Origin: PHAA01 sp963665865
Lineage (GTDB): Bacteria > Bacillota > Syntrophomonadia > Syntrophomonadales > Syntrophomonadaceae
Length of the DNA stretch: 64,000 nucleotides
Assembly: GCA_963665865.2 (NCBI GenBank)
Contig: CAXXWF010000001.1
Span: forward strand, 558,001 to 622,000
Direction: 5' to 3'
The notes under the pieces are model-generated. The model did not search any database. It saw nothing but the letters and a program-made list of their open reading frames with translations, and had not been told where the DNA came from. The translations under genes and the position numbers were made by a program. This document shows positions 16,775-25,551 of the stretch, one piece after another; within the stretch, counting starts at the first letter, position 1, and each line of letters begins with the position of its first letter.

Positions 16775-16948
16775 GTGGAGGAAAAAGAACTTATGGAAAA
16801 GTTGAAAGATCTGGCCCCGCAGGGGAGAATTAGCTGCAGTGCCGCTCGTCAACTGGCAGAGAAACTTGAGATTCCTTATAGTGTAGTGGGAAATGCTTGT
16901 AACGAAGCGAAAATCAAGATATTTGCCTGTGAATTAGGCTGTTTCTAA
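16775..16948 (+). CDS. small conserved-looking protein of the moa operon
   Basis: A 57-residue protein starting at GTG (16775) with GGAGGTG seven bases upstream, immediately after the leader terminator. It is a helical, charged domain (KLKDLAPQGRISCSAARQLA ... PYSVVGNACNEAKI) resembling a small winged or helix-turn-helix fold, and ends in KIFACELGCF with two closely spaced cysteines. It is the first gene behind the putative Moco/Tuco switch and 95 bases before moaA. A role in cofactor synthesis or metal sensing is inferred from position only. Confidence 0.72.
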   Translation: MEEKELMEKLKDLAPQGRISCSAARQLAEKLEIPYSVVGNACNEAKIKIFACELGCF

Positions 16949-17043
16949 GGGGCTAGCAGAAAATAAACAAGGCAGAAAAAACGGTCCCTAAGCCGGACAA
17001 GCCCGGTCGCATAAGGATATATAAAGCATGGCTGGGGAGGGCG

Positions 17044-18027
17044 ATGATTTTGTTAGATTCTAATGGTAGAAATATAAACTATTTGCGTATCTCAATTACT
17101 GATCGTTGTAACTTGCGCTGCCGTTATTGCATGCCCTTTGAGGGAGTAGAGAAACTGGGACATTCCAATATCTTATCCCTGGAAGCAATAGCCCGATTAG
17201 TAAGGGTAGCCGCCCAGGTAGGAATACGTAAAGTTCGGCTAACCGGAGGAGAACCGCTGGTAAGAAAAAACATTTGCCAGTTAGTTCACTACATTCGTGA
17301 GGTATCCGAAATTGATGATGTATCCCTGACGACTAATGGGAGTCTATTTTATGGTATGGCGGAACAATTAAAGGCTGCCGGATTGGATCGTGTAAATTTC
17401 AGCCTGGATACCTTGGTGGGTGAAAAATATAAATATATCACCCGAGAAGGTAAGCTGAGCGATGTAACTAGAGCTATTGATAAAGCGCTGTCCCTCAATT
17501 TGGATCCGGTTAAGATAAACACTGTCCTGATAAAGGGTTTCAACGATAATGAGGTGTTGGATTTTGCTGATCTGGCCTTTAATTATCCTCTACACGTCAG
17601 GTTTATTGAGTTTATGCCGATTGGGGACCTGCAGTTTTGGAACCGGGAAAACATCGTAACCAGTCTGGAAACCAGGAACTTGATACAGCAAAAATATGCT
17701 CTGGTGGCAGGTAAAGTTACCGGCAGCGGTCCGGCCAAATACTATAAAATGGAAGGTGGTCAGGGGTCAGTGGGATTTATCAGTCCGATGAGCAATCATT
17801 TTTGTGGGGAATGCAACCGGATTCGCATGACGGCTGAAGGTAAGCTCAGAGGTTGTCTCTATGATAAAACTGAAACTGACCTGAAACTGGGCATAGAGAA
17901 TGGAGCCAGCGACGAAGAACTACGTTCGCTCTTTCTCAAAACAATAAATGCCAAACCCGAGAAACACAATATGAATGCTGGCTGGGGCCAGGAAAACCAC
18001 CGTAAGATGTATCAAATAGGAGGCTAA
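17044..18027 (+). CDS. moaA: GTP 3',8-cyclase MoaA
   Basis: A 327-residue radical-SAM enzyme for the first step of molybdopterin synthesis. The SAM cluster motif CNLRCRYC has Cys22, Cys26 and Cys29. The second, GTP-binding cluster is formed by HFCGECNRIR and the later GCLYD. It ends with the GG that MoaA needs for its C-terminal tail function (YQIGG). It begins ATG behind GGGGAGGGCG. Upstream DNA 16946-16977 repeats the first 32 bases after the porA stop. Confidence 0.95.
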   Translation: MILLDSNGRNINYLRISITDRCNLRCRYCMPFEGVEKLGHSNILSLEAIARLVRVAAQVGIRKVRLTGGEPLVRKNICQLVHYIREVSEIDDVSLTTNGSLFYGMAEQLKAAGLDRVNFSLDTLVGEKYKYITREGKLSDVTRAIDKALSLNLDPVKINTVLIKGFNDNEVLDFADLAFNYPLHVRFIEFMPIGDLQFWNRENIVTSLETRNLIQQKYALVAGKVTGSGPAKYYKMEGGQGSVGFISPMSNHFCGECNRIRMTAEGKLRGCLYDKTETDLKLGIENGASDEELRSLFLKTINAKPEKHNMNAGWGQENHRKMYQIGG

Positions 18028-18031
18028 CCGT

Positions 18032-18967
18032 ATGAATCTCACTCACATCAATGAGCAGGGCTATGCCCGCATGGTAGACGTAAGTGATAAAGAGGATACT
18101 ACACGGGTGGCGAGGGCGCAGGCAGTAGTTCATATGCAGCCACAGACGTTGGCGGCTATCCGCGAGGGTAGCATAAGGAAGGGCGATGTATTGGCAGTGG
18201 CCCAAGTTGCCGGTATTATGGGCGCCAAACAAACCCCCAGTCTCATACCTATGTGTCATCCTCTCATGCTGACCGGGGTGGATATAGAGTTTATATTTGA
18301 TGAAGACGGATCGGCTTTGATTATTCATTCCCAGGTCAAGACCAATGGCAAGACCGGAGTGGAAATGGAGGCAATAACAGCAGTATCTGTCGCCGCCTTG
18401 ACCGTTTATGATATGTGCAAAGCTATAGATAGATGGATGGAAATAGACGCAATACAACTTCTGGAAAAATGCGGAGGAAAAAGTGGACATTTGCATAGAC
18501 ATCCAGATGATGAATCGCTGGGGAACAAGGGCAGCCTGCATTCAATTTGTATTAGTCCGGAACGGGGGCAGTTGAAAGCGGAAGTCGAAGAAGCCCAGGT
18601 AATCGCTGGCTCTGGCATTGAGAATGATGGCCACGCAGGTGATTGGGGACGACAGGTAACCTGTCTGAGCTGGGAGAGTGTTCTAAAGGTTAACCGGGAA
18701 CAAAATCTAAACATTGGACCGGGTCAATTTGCAGAAAACCTGCTAATCGAGGGTGTTGATTTAAGCAGGGTGGGCATGGGAGGCAAGCTTAAAATCGGAT
18801 CTGATACAATATTGGAGGTTACCCAGGTGGGCAAAGAGGACCACCCCAGTGTAGTGACCAGGACTTTCGGGGTAAGCCTTTTGCCCTATGAAGGACTTTT
18901 TTGTAAAGTAGTTGCCGGGGGAAAGATTAAAAAAGAAGATCCCGTGGAGGTGCTAATCAATGTATAA
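18032..18967 (+). CDS. moaC: fusion of cyclic pyranopterin monophosphate synthase (MoaC) with a MOSC domain
   Basis: A 311-residue two-domain protein. Residues about 1-158 are MoaC, which makes cyclic pyranopterin monophosphate, with PMCHPLMLTGVD, KTNGKTGVEMEAIT and DMCKAIDRWM; the catalytic Lys/Asp region is intact. Residues about 165-311 are a MOSC domain (GQLKAEVEEAQVIAGSGIENDGHAG, quoted here only in part as GSGIENDGHAG, then PGQFAENLLIEG). The MOSC cysteine-type site usually handles sulfur for molybdopterin. The MOSC domain often occurs fused to MogA or MoaB rather than MoaC. ATG behind GGAGGCTAACCGT, overlapping mogA at the end. Confidence 0.93.
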   Translation: MNLTHINEQGYARMVDVSDKEDTTRVARAQAVVHMQPQTLAAIREGSIRKGDVLAVAQVAGIMGAKQTPSLIPMCHPLMLTGVDIEFIFDEDGSALIIHSQVKTNGKTGVEMEAITAVSVAALTVYDMCKAIDRWMEIDAIQLLEKCGGKSGHLHRHPDDESLGNKGSLHSICISPERGQLKAEVEEAQVIAGSGIENDGHAGDWGRQVTCLSWESVLKVNREQNLNIGPGQFAENLLIEGVDLSRVGMGGKLKIGSDTILEVTQVGKEDHPSVVTRTFGVSLLPYEGLFCKVVAGGKIKKEDPVEVLINV

Positions 18968-19451
18968 AACCGGAATATTAGTCATGAGTGACAAAGGATC
19001 CCGCGGTGAGCGAGTAGATGGGAGCGGACAGCAAATTCGAGATATGCTGGAAGGCAGTGATTTTCAATTTGATTTTTATGAGATCATTCCTGATGAAAAG
19101 GATGTAATTATTGAGAAACTCAAATATGCAAGTGATGAGCTAAGACTGAATATTCTTTTCACTTCTGGCGGGACCGGTTTTTCCAGCCGGGATGTTACTC
19201 CCGAAGCTACCTTGGAGATACTTGAGAAGCTCACTCCTGGTATTCCAGAAGCAATCCGTTACTATGGACTGCAGAAAACCCCCAAGGCCATGCTTTCTCG
19301 TGCGGTAGCAGGAATCAGAGGCAAGACCTTAATTATTAACCTGCCGGGCAGCGTGAAAGGGGTGCGGGAGTCCATCGAGGCTATATTACCGGCGCTGAGT
19401 CATGGACTTGATATCATTATAGGGTCCAGTACGGAGTGCGGTCAGGGATAA
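18960..19451 (+). CDS. mogA: molybdopterin adenylyltransferase, MogA/MoaB family
   Basis: A 163-residue MogA-type protein that adenylates molybdopterin before metal insertion. The family core LFTSGGTGFSSRDVTPEAT and PGIPEAIRYYG are present, followed by LIINLPGSVKGVRE. It overlaps the end of the moaC-MOSC gene by eight bases, so the three are one operon. moeA is not in the window. Confidence 0.92.
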   Translation: MYKTGILVMSDKGSRGERVDGSGQQIRDMLEGSDFQFDFYEIIPDEKDVIIEKLKYASDELRLNILFTSGGTGFSSRDVTPEATLEILEKLTPGIPEAIRYYGLQKTPKAMLSRAVAGIRGKTLIINLPGSVKGVRESIEAILPALSHGLDIIIGSSTECGQG

Positions 19452-19594
19452 AAGGATTCACTCCTGTGATCGGTCTGGAGAGGTCTTAGAATATCAAATA
19501 TTTGAAATTTGAAGCTATTTGAAGGTATAAAAGGTAAATAGCAGGAGAATAATATAAAACGATCATAATGGGCAAATTTAGCTGGTAATATGAT

Positions 19595-19662
19595 TTGTAT
19601 ACTTGGCTGATCTTGCCTATTATAATAAATGTATATTAGCACTCACAACTGTTGAGTGCTAA
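19595..19662 (+). promoter_or_regulatory. groESL promoter and CIRCE operator
   Basis: A TTGTAT box (19595-19600), 17 bases and TATTAT (19618-19623) form a sigma-A-type promoter. At 19636-19662 is a perfect CIRCE element, TTAGCACTC, nine bases, GAGTGCTAA, the binding site of the HrcA heat-shock repressor. hrcA itself is not in this window. The operator lies at the start of the transcript, as usual. Confidence 0.95.
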
Positions 19663-19688
19663 CAACAAATAATAAAGGAGGCATCCCT

Positions 19689-19979
19689 GTGAACATTAAA
19701 CCATTAGGTGACCGGGTGATTGTAAAAGTAACCGAAATAGCTGAACAGAAAACCAAGAGTGGGCTGTTTGTGCCCGACACCGCCAAAGACAAACCTCAGG
19801 AAGCAGAAGTAATTGCAGTTGGTCCCGGACCTCTGAACGAAAAAGGTGAAAGAGTGGCTATGGATCTGGCTGTAGGAGATAAGATTATCTTTTCCAAATA
19901 TGGCGGCATGGAAATTAAAATTTTGGATGAACCACTGTTGATATTATCCGAACGGGATATACTTGCAAAATTAATTTAA
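19689..19979 (+). CDS. groES: co-chaperonin GroES
   Basis: A 96-residue GroES starting at GTG (19689) with AAAGGAGG eight bases upstream. It has the opening NIKPLGDRVIVK, the mobile-loop region TAKSGLF-like EQKTKSGLFVPDTA, and the GDKIIFSKYGGMEI roof/C-terminal part. The frame is open upstream through the CIRCE site, which is not coding. It is followed by groEL 23 bases later under HrcA/CIRCE control. Confidence 0.97.
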   Translation: MNIKPLGDRVIVKVTEIAEQKTKSGLFVPDTAKDKPQEAEVIAVGPGPLNEKGERVAMDLAVGDKIIFSKYGGMEIKILDEPLLILSERDILAKLI

Positions 19980-20002
19980 TTAATATTAAGGAGGTTACAT
20001 AG

Positions 20003-21655
20003 ATGTTTTCCAAAGAAATTAAATTTGGGGAAGATGCCAGAAGGTCTCTGGAAAAAGGCGTTGATACCCTGGCTAATACTGTAAAAGTTACCCTCGGGCC
20101 TAAGGGCAGAAATGTGGTTCTGGATAGAAAGTTTGGTTCACCTACGATTACGAATGATGGTGTAACTATTGCCCGCGATATTGATCTGGAAGACCCATGG
20201 GAAAACCTGGGATGCCAGCTGGTAAAAGAAGTTGCTATTAAAACCAATGATGTAGCCGGCGATGGAACTACCACCGCTACCGTACTTGCCCAGGCTATGA
20301 TCAAAGAAGGTTTGAAAAATGTTGCGGCTGGTGCCAATCCGATGATTATGAGAAGAGGCATTGAAAAGGCTGTCAAAGCAGCTATTGATGAGCTCCAGGC
20401 CATCAGCAAACCGGTAGAATCCAAAGAGTCCATTGCCCAGGTTGCTGCTATCAGTGCCAGCGATTCTGAGATTGGTGAATTGATTGCTGATGCTATGGAG
20501 AAAGTTGGCCGTGATGGAGTTATTACGGTAGAAGAATCCAATTCCGTAGGTACCTCTCTGGAAGTCGTAGAAGGTATGAATTTCGATCGTGGTTATATTT
20601 CCATGTATATGATTACCGATACCGAGAAGATGGTTGCCAATCTGGACAATCCCTATATTTTAATCACTGATAAGAAAATATCCTCAATTGGGGAAATCCT
20701 TCCGGTTTTAGAAAAGGTAGTTCAAAGCGGCAAACCTTTGCTTATAATTGCCGAGGATCTCGAAGGCGAGGCTCTTTCGACCATAATTGTCAATAAACTA
20801 AAAGGCACATTTATGTGTGTAGCAGTCAAAGCTCCCGCCTTTGGCGAAAGAAGAAAGGCTATGCTTGAAGATATAGCAGTCTTAACCAAAGGTACGGTAG
20901 TATCCGAAGATATCGGCATTAAGATGGAGAATGTTACTTTAGAGATGCTGGGCAGAGCCAACAAGATAGTGGTCAAGAAAGATGAGACCATTATCGTTGA
21001 TGGGGCTGGTGCAGAAGATGAAGTCAAGGCCCGTATTGCTAATATTAAACAACAGCTGGAAGATAGCGAATCCGAGTACGATAAAGAGAAGCTGCAGGAA
21101 AGAATGGCGAAATTGTCCGGCGGTGTTGCGATTATCAAAGTTGGAGCGGCTACCGAAACCGAACTGAAAGAAAAGAAACATCGTATTGAAGACGCTCTGG
21201 CAGCTACCAAAGCCGCGGTTGAAGAAGGTATTGTATCAGGTGGTGGAGTTGCTCTTATCAATGCGATGAAGGCCATCGACAAAGTCCAGGCCGAGGGCGA
21301 CGAATTGACCGGTGTAAAGCTGGTTCAAAAAGCCATGGAAGAACCGCTGCGCCAGATTGCCAATAATGCTGGTATTGAAGGTTCAGTAGTGGTTGAAAAG
21401 GTAAAAGAAGCTCAGGCATTACAGCCGGGAATGGGCTTTAATGCATTGACCAATGTTTATGAAGATATGATTAAAGCAGGAATAATTGATCCTGCCAAGG
21501 TTACCCGCTCCGCAGTACAGAACGCTGCCAGCATAGCGGCTATGGTTCTCACCACTGAAGCCATCGTATCCGAGAAGCCCGGCGAAGACAAAGGCATGGG
21601 CGGCATGGGCGGCGGCATGGGTGGTATGGGCGGCGGCATGGGTGGCATGATGTAG
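20003..21655 (+). CDS. groEL: chaperonin GroEL
   Basis: A 550-residue Hsp60 that folds proteins in the GroES-capped cage using ATP. Conserved sequences include KVTLGPKGRNVVLDR, AGDGTTTATVLAQAM and EGIVSGGGVALINAM, and the disordered tail of repeated GGM (GMGGGMGGMGGGMGGMM) is present. Full length. Its first codon follows AAGGAGGTTACATAG. Confidence 0.98.
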   Translation: MFSKEIKFGEDARRSLEKGVDTLANTVKVTLGPKGRNVVLDRKFGSPTITNDGVTIARDIDLEDPWENLGCQLVKEVAIKTNDVAGDGTTTATVLAQAMIKEGLKNVAAGANPMIMRRGIEKAVKAAIDELQAISKPVESKESIAQVAAISASDSEIGELIADAMEKVGRDGVITVEESNSVGTSLEVVEGMNFDRGYISMYMITDTEKMVANLDNPYILITDKKISSIGEILPVLEKVVQSGKPLLIIAEDLEGEALSTIIVNKLKGTFMCVAVKAPAFGERRKAMLEDIAVLTKGTVVSEDIGIKMENVTLEMLGRANKIVVKKDETIIVDGAGAEDEVKARIANIKQQLEDSESEYDKEKLQERMAKLSGGVAIIKVGAATETELKEKKHRIEDALAATKAAVEEGIVSGGGVALINAMKAIDKVQAEGDELTGVKLVQKAMEEPLRQIANNAGIEGSVVVEKVKEAQALQPGMGFNALTNVYEDMIKAGIIDPAKVTRSAVQNAASIAAMVLTTEAIVSEKPGEDKGMGGMGGGMGGMGGGMGGMM

Positions 21656-21695
21656 TCACCCTTCGTTCCGCAAAAAACCAGACTCTGCAAACTTA

Positions 21696-21738
21696 AACAA
21701 CCGGTGCAGTAAATTGAGCTGTATCGGTTGTTTTTTAT
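21696..21738 (+). terminator. intrinsic terminator of groESL
   Basis: AACAACCG and CGGTTGTT arms followed by TTTTTATTT, 41 bases after the groEL stop. Confidence 0.8.
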
Positions 21739-21872
21739 TTGTGCCTGAATGAGACTGCTTATGGAATAATATTCTGCCCTGGAATCGGTATATATTAAAA
21801 TATGGTCTAATAAAATGTATTACTAATTGAGCAGAGGACTTTATGCAGAGTCTCTACGATGAGGGGTGAGCG

Positions 21873-22580
21873 CTGATAAACAAAACCAAGTGGATAATAA
21901 TACTGGCTTTGGTCCTAACAATCACTTCCCTGGCAAGCGCCCGAACCGTTACTCAATATTATGTAAGGTCTCATTTGGAACCTGGCGCGGAACTACAGAA
22001 GGCTCTAGATAATATGGCCGCAAGTGATAGTTATCGATTCAGTTTGCAATCTGGATTTACAGTTGATGATCGAAGGGAGGTGATAAGTGAGGTTGACGGA
22101 GAAAAACAACAAGGAAATACTCATATAAAGGGGGAGATGGTTAATACACCTGTAGATATTTACTATCTTGACCGAACCATCTATAATTATGATTCCTTGG
22201 CAAATAAGTGGCTGGTCATAGATAGCGGTACCAGTAATTCGGAGGAATTATTAATCTCAGAATTAAATCCACTATCAAATTTTAGATTTAAGAACATTAA
22301 TCAGGTGGAAAAAGTTAAGTTTGAGGATGTAGATGGTGTGGAATGCCTGCTGGTGCGATGCAACCCTACGGTAGAGAGCGGGCTGCTCAATAATCTCTGG
22401 AAAGACTTTCAGTATCTTATTTGGGTCGACTACAAAAATAGTATTATTAAGAAGGCAAGTCTAACCGCTGCTAGCAAACGGAGTGACAAGACTAATCTGG
22501 AAATCAAAGTGGGGTTCTCTGATTTTGGTAAAAATATGGAGATAAAAACTCCGATGATAAGTTCCAGTAATAAGAAATAA
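21873..22580 (+). CDS. secreted hypothetical protein, possible LolA-like fold
   Basis: A protein of about 235 residues. The most natural start is CTG at 21873, preceded by GAGGGGTG, which gives an N-terminus of the form INKTKWIIILALVL ending SLASA, a good signal peptide. The first standard start codon (TTG 21909) would remove its basic part. The mature chain alternates beta-strand-like segments (DSYRFSLQSGFTVD, VDIYYLDRTIYNYD, QYLIWVDYKNSIIKK), reminiscent of LolA/LppX-type lipid-binding proteins in Firmicutes. Family assignment is tentative. It is followed by its own terminator. Confidence 0.65.
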   Translation: MINKTKWIIILALVLTITSLASARTVTQYYVRSHLEPGAELQKALDNMAASDSYRFSLQSGFTVDDRREVISEVDGEKQQGNTHIKGEMVNTPVDIYYLDRTIYNYDSLANKWLVIDSGTSNSEELLISELNPLSNFRFKNINQVEKVKFEDVDGVECLLVRCNPTVESGLLNNLWKDFQYLIWVDYKNSIIKKASLTAASKRSDKTNLEIKVGFSDFGKNMEIKTPMISSSNKK

Positions 22581-22600
22581 CATAAGGGGCGGAAGCAATT

Positions 22601-22624
22601 AGAGGCTTTCGCCTCTTATTTCTA
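22601..22624 (+). terminator. intrinsic terminator
   Basis: AGAGGC/GCCTCT arms with a TTTC loop and TTATTTCT tail, 20 bases after the secreted-protein gene. Confidence 0.7.
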
Positions 22625-22641
22625 TATCCCGCCTTAAAAGC

Positions 22642-22665
22642 AAAAAAAGCCTATTTCTAGGCTTT
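22642..22665 (-). terminator. terminator of tRNA-Leu
   Basis: Read leftward, AAAGCCTA and TAGGCTTT arms with a four-base loop and a run of seven T, just beyond the tRNA 3' end. Confidence 0.75.
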
Positions 22666-22675
22666 GGATTTGCAT

Positions 22676-22760
22676 TGGTGCGGATGAGAGGACTCGAACC
22701 TCCACGCCTCGCAGCGCCAGATCCTAAGTCTGGTGCGTCTGCCAATTCCGCCACATCCGC
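22676..22760 (-). tRNA. tRNA-Leu(UAG)
   Basis: An 85-nt type II tRNA read leftward, with GCGGATG acceptor arms closing, a long variable arm, a TTCGAGT T-loop and an encoded CCA end. The anticodon loop CTTAGGA gives anticodon UAG. Confidence 0.95.
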
Positions 22761-23023
22761 ATTTTCTTTTGATACAAAGAGTATTATAACCTGACAGCCG
22801 TATTATTTCAACCTACTTAATACAGGTTGTTGTTAATCAGTGATAATGTAATGGTATAACTTCTCAGGTTGTTATCGTTCTGTGGTTATGTCACCATATA
22901 ATAGTCAGTAGTTTTGAGAAAATAACTTTGAGGAGTAAATAATTCATAAGTAGACCTACTTGAGTGTGATATGGTAAAAGCTAAAGCGGTAGATCAAAAA
23001 CATTAATGTTGGGGGGATATTTT

Positions 23024-24352
23024 ATGTCCATCTTGATAAAAGGCGGAACCCTGGTTACGATGAATCCCGGGCGTGAGATAGTGTCAGGAGATATTTTGAT
23101 AGAAGGGGATAAGATATCCCAGATGGGCAATATAAAATCGGATAAGGCTCTGCGGGTGATAAATGCCCAAGGCATGCTGGTAATACCTGGTTTGATTCAG
23201 AGCCATGTTCACCTCTGCCAGACTTTATTTAGAGGGATGGCCAATGATTTAGAACTCTTAGACTGGCTAAACCTAAGGGTTTTCCCTCTTGAATCAGCTC
23301 ATGATGAAGAATCTCTTTATTATTCGTCTATGTTGGGCTGTGCCGAGTTGCTGCGGGGAGGGACAACCTCAATCATTGATATGGCGACGGTAAGCTTTAC
23401 CGATTCAGTATTTACTGCTGCTGAGAGAGCAGGGATTCGTTACCTGGGTGGTAAATGTATGATGGATCATGGCGCTAAAGGGGATTATTCACTGGTTGAG
23501 GATACCAGTACATCTATTCAGGACAGCCTTGATTTAATACAGAGGTGGGACGGCAAAGCTAACGGGCGGCTGCGTTATGCATTTTGCCCCCGTTTTGTGC
23601 CTTCCTGCAGCCATGAGCTGCTTAGGGAGATACAGACATTATCAACACTGTATAAGGTTCCAGTCCATACCCATGCATCAGAAAATAGAGCTGAAATAGA
23701 GCTGGTGGAGTCTGAAAGGGGTAACCGCAACATAGTCTACCTTGATCAGCTAGGGTTATGTAATGAAAGACTAATTCTAGCTCACTGTATCCACCTGTCT
23801 GATGAAGAGAAGCGTATTTTGGCTGCCAGCAGTTCCAATGTGGCTCACTGTCCCTCTAGTAATCTAAAGCTGGCTTCAGGCATCGCCCCTATACCTGAAC
23901 TCATTAATCTAGGGGCTAATGTCAGCCTGGGCGCAGACGGTGCCCCCTGCAATGATAATCTGAGTATGTTTATGGAGATGCGATTAGCGGCTTTAATACA
24001 AAAGCCATTCCATGGAGCAACCAGTATGCCAGCCCTTAAGGTTTTTGAAATGGCAACGCTGGGAGGAGCCCGGGCGATGGGCATGGAGAATGAACTGGGC
24101 AGCCTCGAAATCGGTAAAAAGGCGGATATAGCGGTTATTGATTTGAATAAATGGCATACCTGGCCTGCCCGGAGTGCTGATATCTATGGTCAACTGGTGT
24201 ATCAAGTGCAGACCCAGGATGTATATTGCACCATCGTAGATGGTCGGATAACGATGTTAGGGGGCGAACTCCTGACTGTAGCTGCGAGCGAAGTAAAAGC
24301 AAAATCAGCAGCAGCTTGGAAAAGGGTCTGCCAACGTACTGGTCTTGGGTAG
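23024..24352 (+). CDS. amidohydrolase of the MTA/SAH deaminase (chlorohydrolase) type
   Basis: A 442-residue amidohydrolase. Metal ligands occur in SHVHLCQT (the HxH motif), THASENRAE, LAHCIHL and SLGADGAPCND, the pattern of 5'-methylthioadenosine/S-adenosylhomocysteine deaminases and related TrzA/AtzB-like enzymes. The C-terminal GSLEIGKKADIAVIDL is the usual return to the beta-sandwich. ATG at 23024 with GGGGGGAT upstream; a TTG-like earlier start is unnecessary. Exact substrate is uncertain. It is monocistronic. Confidence 0.86.
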   Translation: MSILIKGGTLVTMNPGREIVSGDILIEGDKISQMGNIKSDKALRVINAQGMLVIPGLIQSHVHLCQTLFRGMANDLELLDWLNLRVFPLESAHDEESLYYSSMLGCAELLRGGTTSIIDMATVSFTDSVFTAAERAGIRYLGGKCMMDHGAKGDYSLVEDTSTSIQDSLDLIQRWDGKANGRLRYAFCPRFVPSCSHELLREIQTLSTLYKVPVHTHASENRAEIELVESERGNRNIVYLDQLGLCNERLILAHCIHLSDEEKRILAASSSNVAHCPSSNLKLASGIAPIPELINLGANVSLGADGAPCNDNLSMFMEMRLAALIQKPFHGATSMPALKVFEMATLGGARAMGMENELGSLEIGKKADIAVIDLNKWHTWPARSADIYGQLVYQVQTQDVYCTIVDGRITMLGGELLTVAASEVKAKSAAAWKRVCQRTGLG

Positions 24353-24504
24353 TGAATTGGTATATACTTGTCCTGTCAACGTACCGCCCATTTATGCCGG
24401 AAAAATCAAAATATATAAGCCAAGGTTCCTTTTGATATGCATTTGCATAACTTAAATAATAACAAACCTAATATTTGTTATTAGATATGAAAGGGAGTGG
24501 CTTT

Positions 24505-24963
24505 GTGCCGGCGACATCAAAACACCCTAAAAAGCGGGGGAGTATCAGACATTCTGGTGCTGCCCAAGGTTTGGCTGCATTCGGCTATGTGTTTCAGGTA
24601 GGTACGGAAACTGTAGCCGTAGGTGCACCGGTGACATTCAGCAATAATGGGCCGTTAAAGGGTATTAATCATTCACCCGGTGCCTCCAGTATTGGAATAA
24701 CCCTTAAAGGCACTTATAATCTTACATTTTCCATATATACAGCCCAAAATAATCCCCAGGATTGGGCAGTAGTAGTTAATGGAATAATCATAGCTGAGTT
24801 TAATTCGGCTGGTCAAAGTATAACCGCTACTACTTCGTTGGAACTTAATGCACGGGATATTGTAACAATTCTCAACGTAAGCACAGCCCCTGATCCAGCT
24901 ACTCTCAGAGCAGGTGATTTTTTCACGACTGCTTATGTATCACTTTACAAAGTGGACCAATAA
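24505..24963 (+). CDS. BclA-type C-terminal domain protein (exosporium/spore surface)
   Basis: A 152-residue protein with a short basic N-terminus (KHPKKRGSIRHSG) followed by a jelly-roll domain like the C-terminus of exosporium glycoprotein BclA: VTFSNNGPLKGINHSPG, the strand SSIGITLKGTYNLTFSIY, WAVVVNGIIIAEF and the final TTAYVSLYKV. No collagen-like repeat is present. GTG at 24505 is chosen for the AAAGGGAG box seven bases upstream. A spore-surface role is inferred from the family. An AATAACAAA/TTTGTTATT inverted repeat precedes it at 24458-24481. Confidence 0.75.
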   Translation: MPATSKHPKKRGSIRHSGAAQGLAAFGYVFQVGTETVAVGAPVTFSNNGPLKGINHSPGASSIGITLKGTYNLTFSIYTAQNNPQDWAVVVNGIIIAEFNSAGQSITATTSLELNARDIVTILNVSTAPDPATLRAGDFFTTAYVSLYKVDQ

Positions 24964-25017
24964 TAGCGTATTGCTTTTCGAATTCCAGCCACATTATCAA
25001 TTCCATTAGGAATAAAC

Positions 25018-25052
25018 GTAGCTCAACCCACTCGAATTGTGGGTTGGGCTAC
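25018..25052. terminator. hairpin between converging genes
   Basis: GTAGCTCAACCCAC and GTGGGTTGGGCTAC form a 14-base stem (one G-T pair) with a seven-base loop between two converging genes. The T-run is weak, so it may act as a bidirectional terminator or only stabilise transcripts. Confidence 0.6.
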
Positions 25053-25079
25053 GTAATGTTGAGTACAAAAGTCAATTTT

Positions 25080-25535
25080 CTAGGGGACAACTGTTAATCC
25101 CAAAGCCAAATGATCCCCAAGATAATCCTTCACCATATCGACTTGATTCATTGAGCATTGAACGATGATTATCACTTCTGACATGCTATCCTGGCGTCTA
25201 TTCTTCGATTGCCTTACCTTGCCGATTAAATAATCCAGTAATACTCCTACTACAAAGCCGATGGCAAATCCCAGCAGACCCCAAATGATTGGGCCCCAAT
25301 CTAAGACAAAACCATATATGACTCCGAGGGTAGAGCAGGCTGTCCCCAATATGGCTCCTCCATCAAAAATGCTCACGCCATCGGCATGATGGATGGTATC
25401 AAATATTTTCCGTTCTTCGCCTCTCACCTCTAAGGGGGCGATAAAGATCATATCCTTATTAATCCCTTTCTCAATAAGTCCCGAGACTGCCAGTTCGGTG
25501 TGCAGGGAATAGTGAAAAGAAGAAATAACGTGCAT
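25080..25535 (-). CDS. small glycine-zipper membrane protein (paralogue 1)
   Basis: A 151-residue protein starting at an ATG behind TGGAGGACATACT. The N-terminal ~65 residues are soluble and alternate strand/helix (VISSFHYSLHTELAVSGLIE), followed by a conserved RKIFDTIHHADGVSIFDGGA linker (given as KIFDTIHHADGVSIFDGG) and two glycine-rich membrane helices (about 70-115). A further soluble segment ends the chain. It is a paralogue of the gene at 27971, sharing the linker and the WGPIIW turn. It looks like the general-stress-17M/DUF1269-type two-helix proteins, but no name is certain. It is the second gene of a leftward pair with 25552-26313. Confidence 0.75.
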   Translation of the reverse strand: MHVISSFHYSLHTELAVSGLIEKGINKDMIFIAPLEVRGEERKIFDTIHHADGVSIFDGGAILGTACSTLGVIYGFVLDWGPIIWGLLGFAIGFVVGVLLDYLIGKVRQSKNRRQDSMSEVIIIVQCSMNQVDMVKDYLGDHLALGLTVVP

Positions 25536-25551
25536 AGTATGTCCTCCAAAT

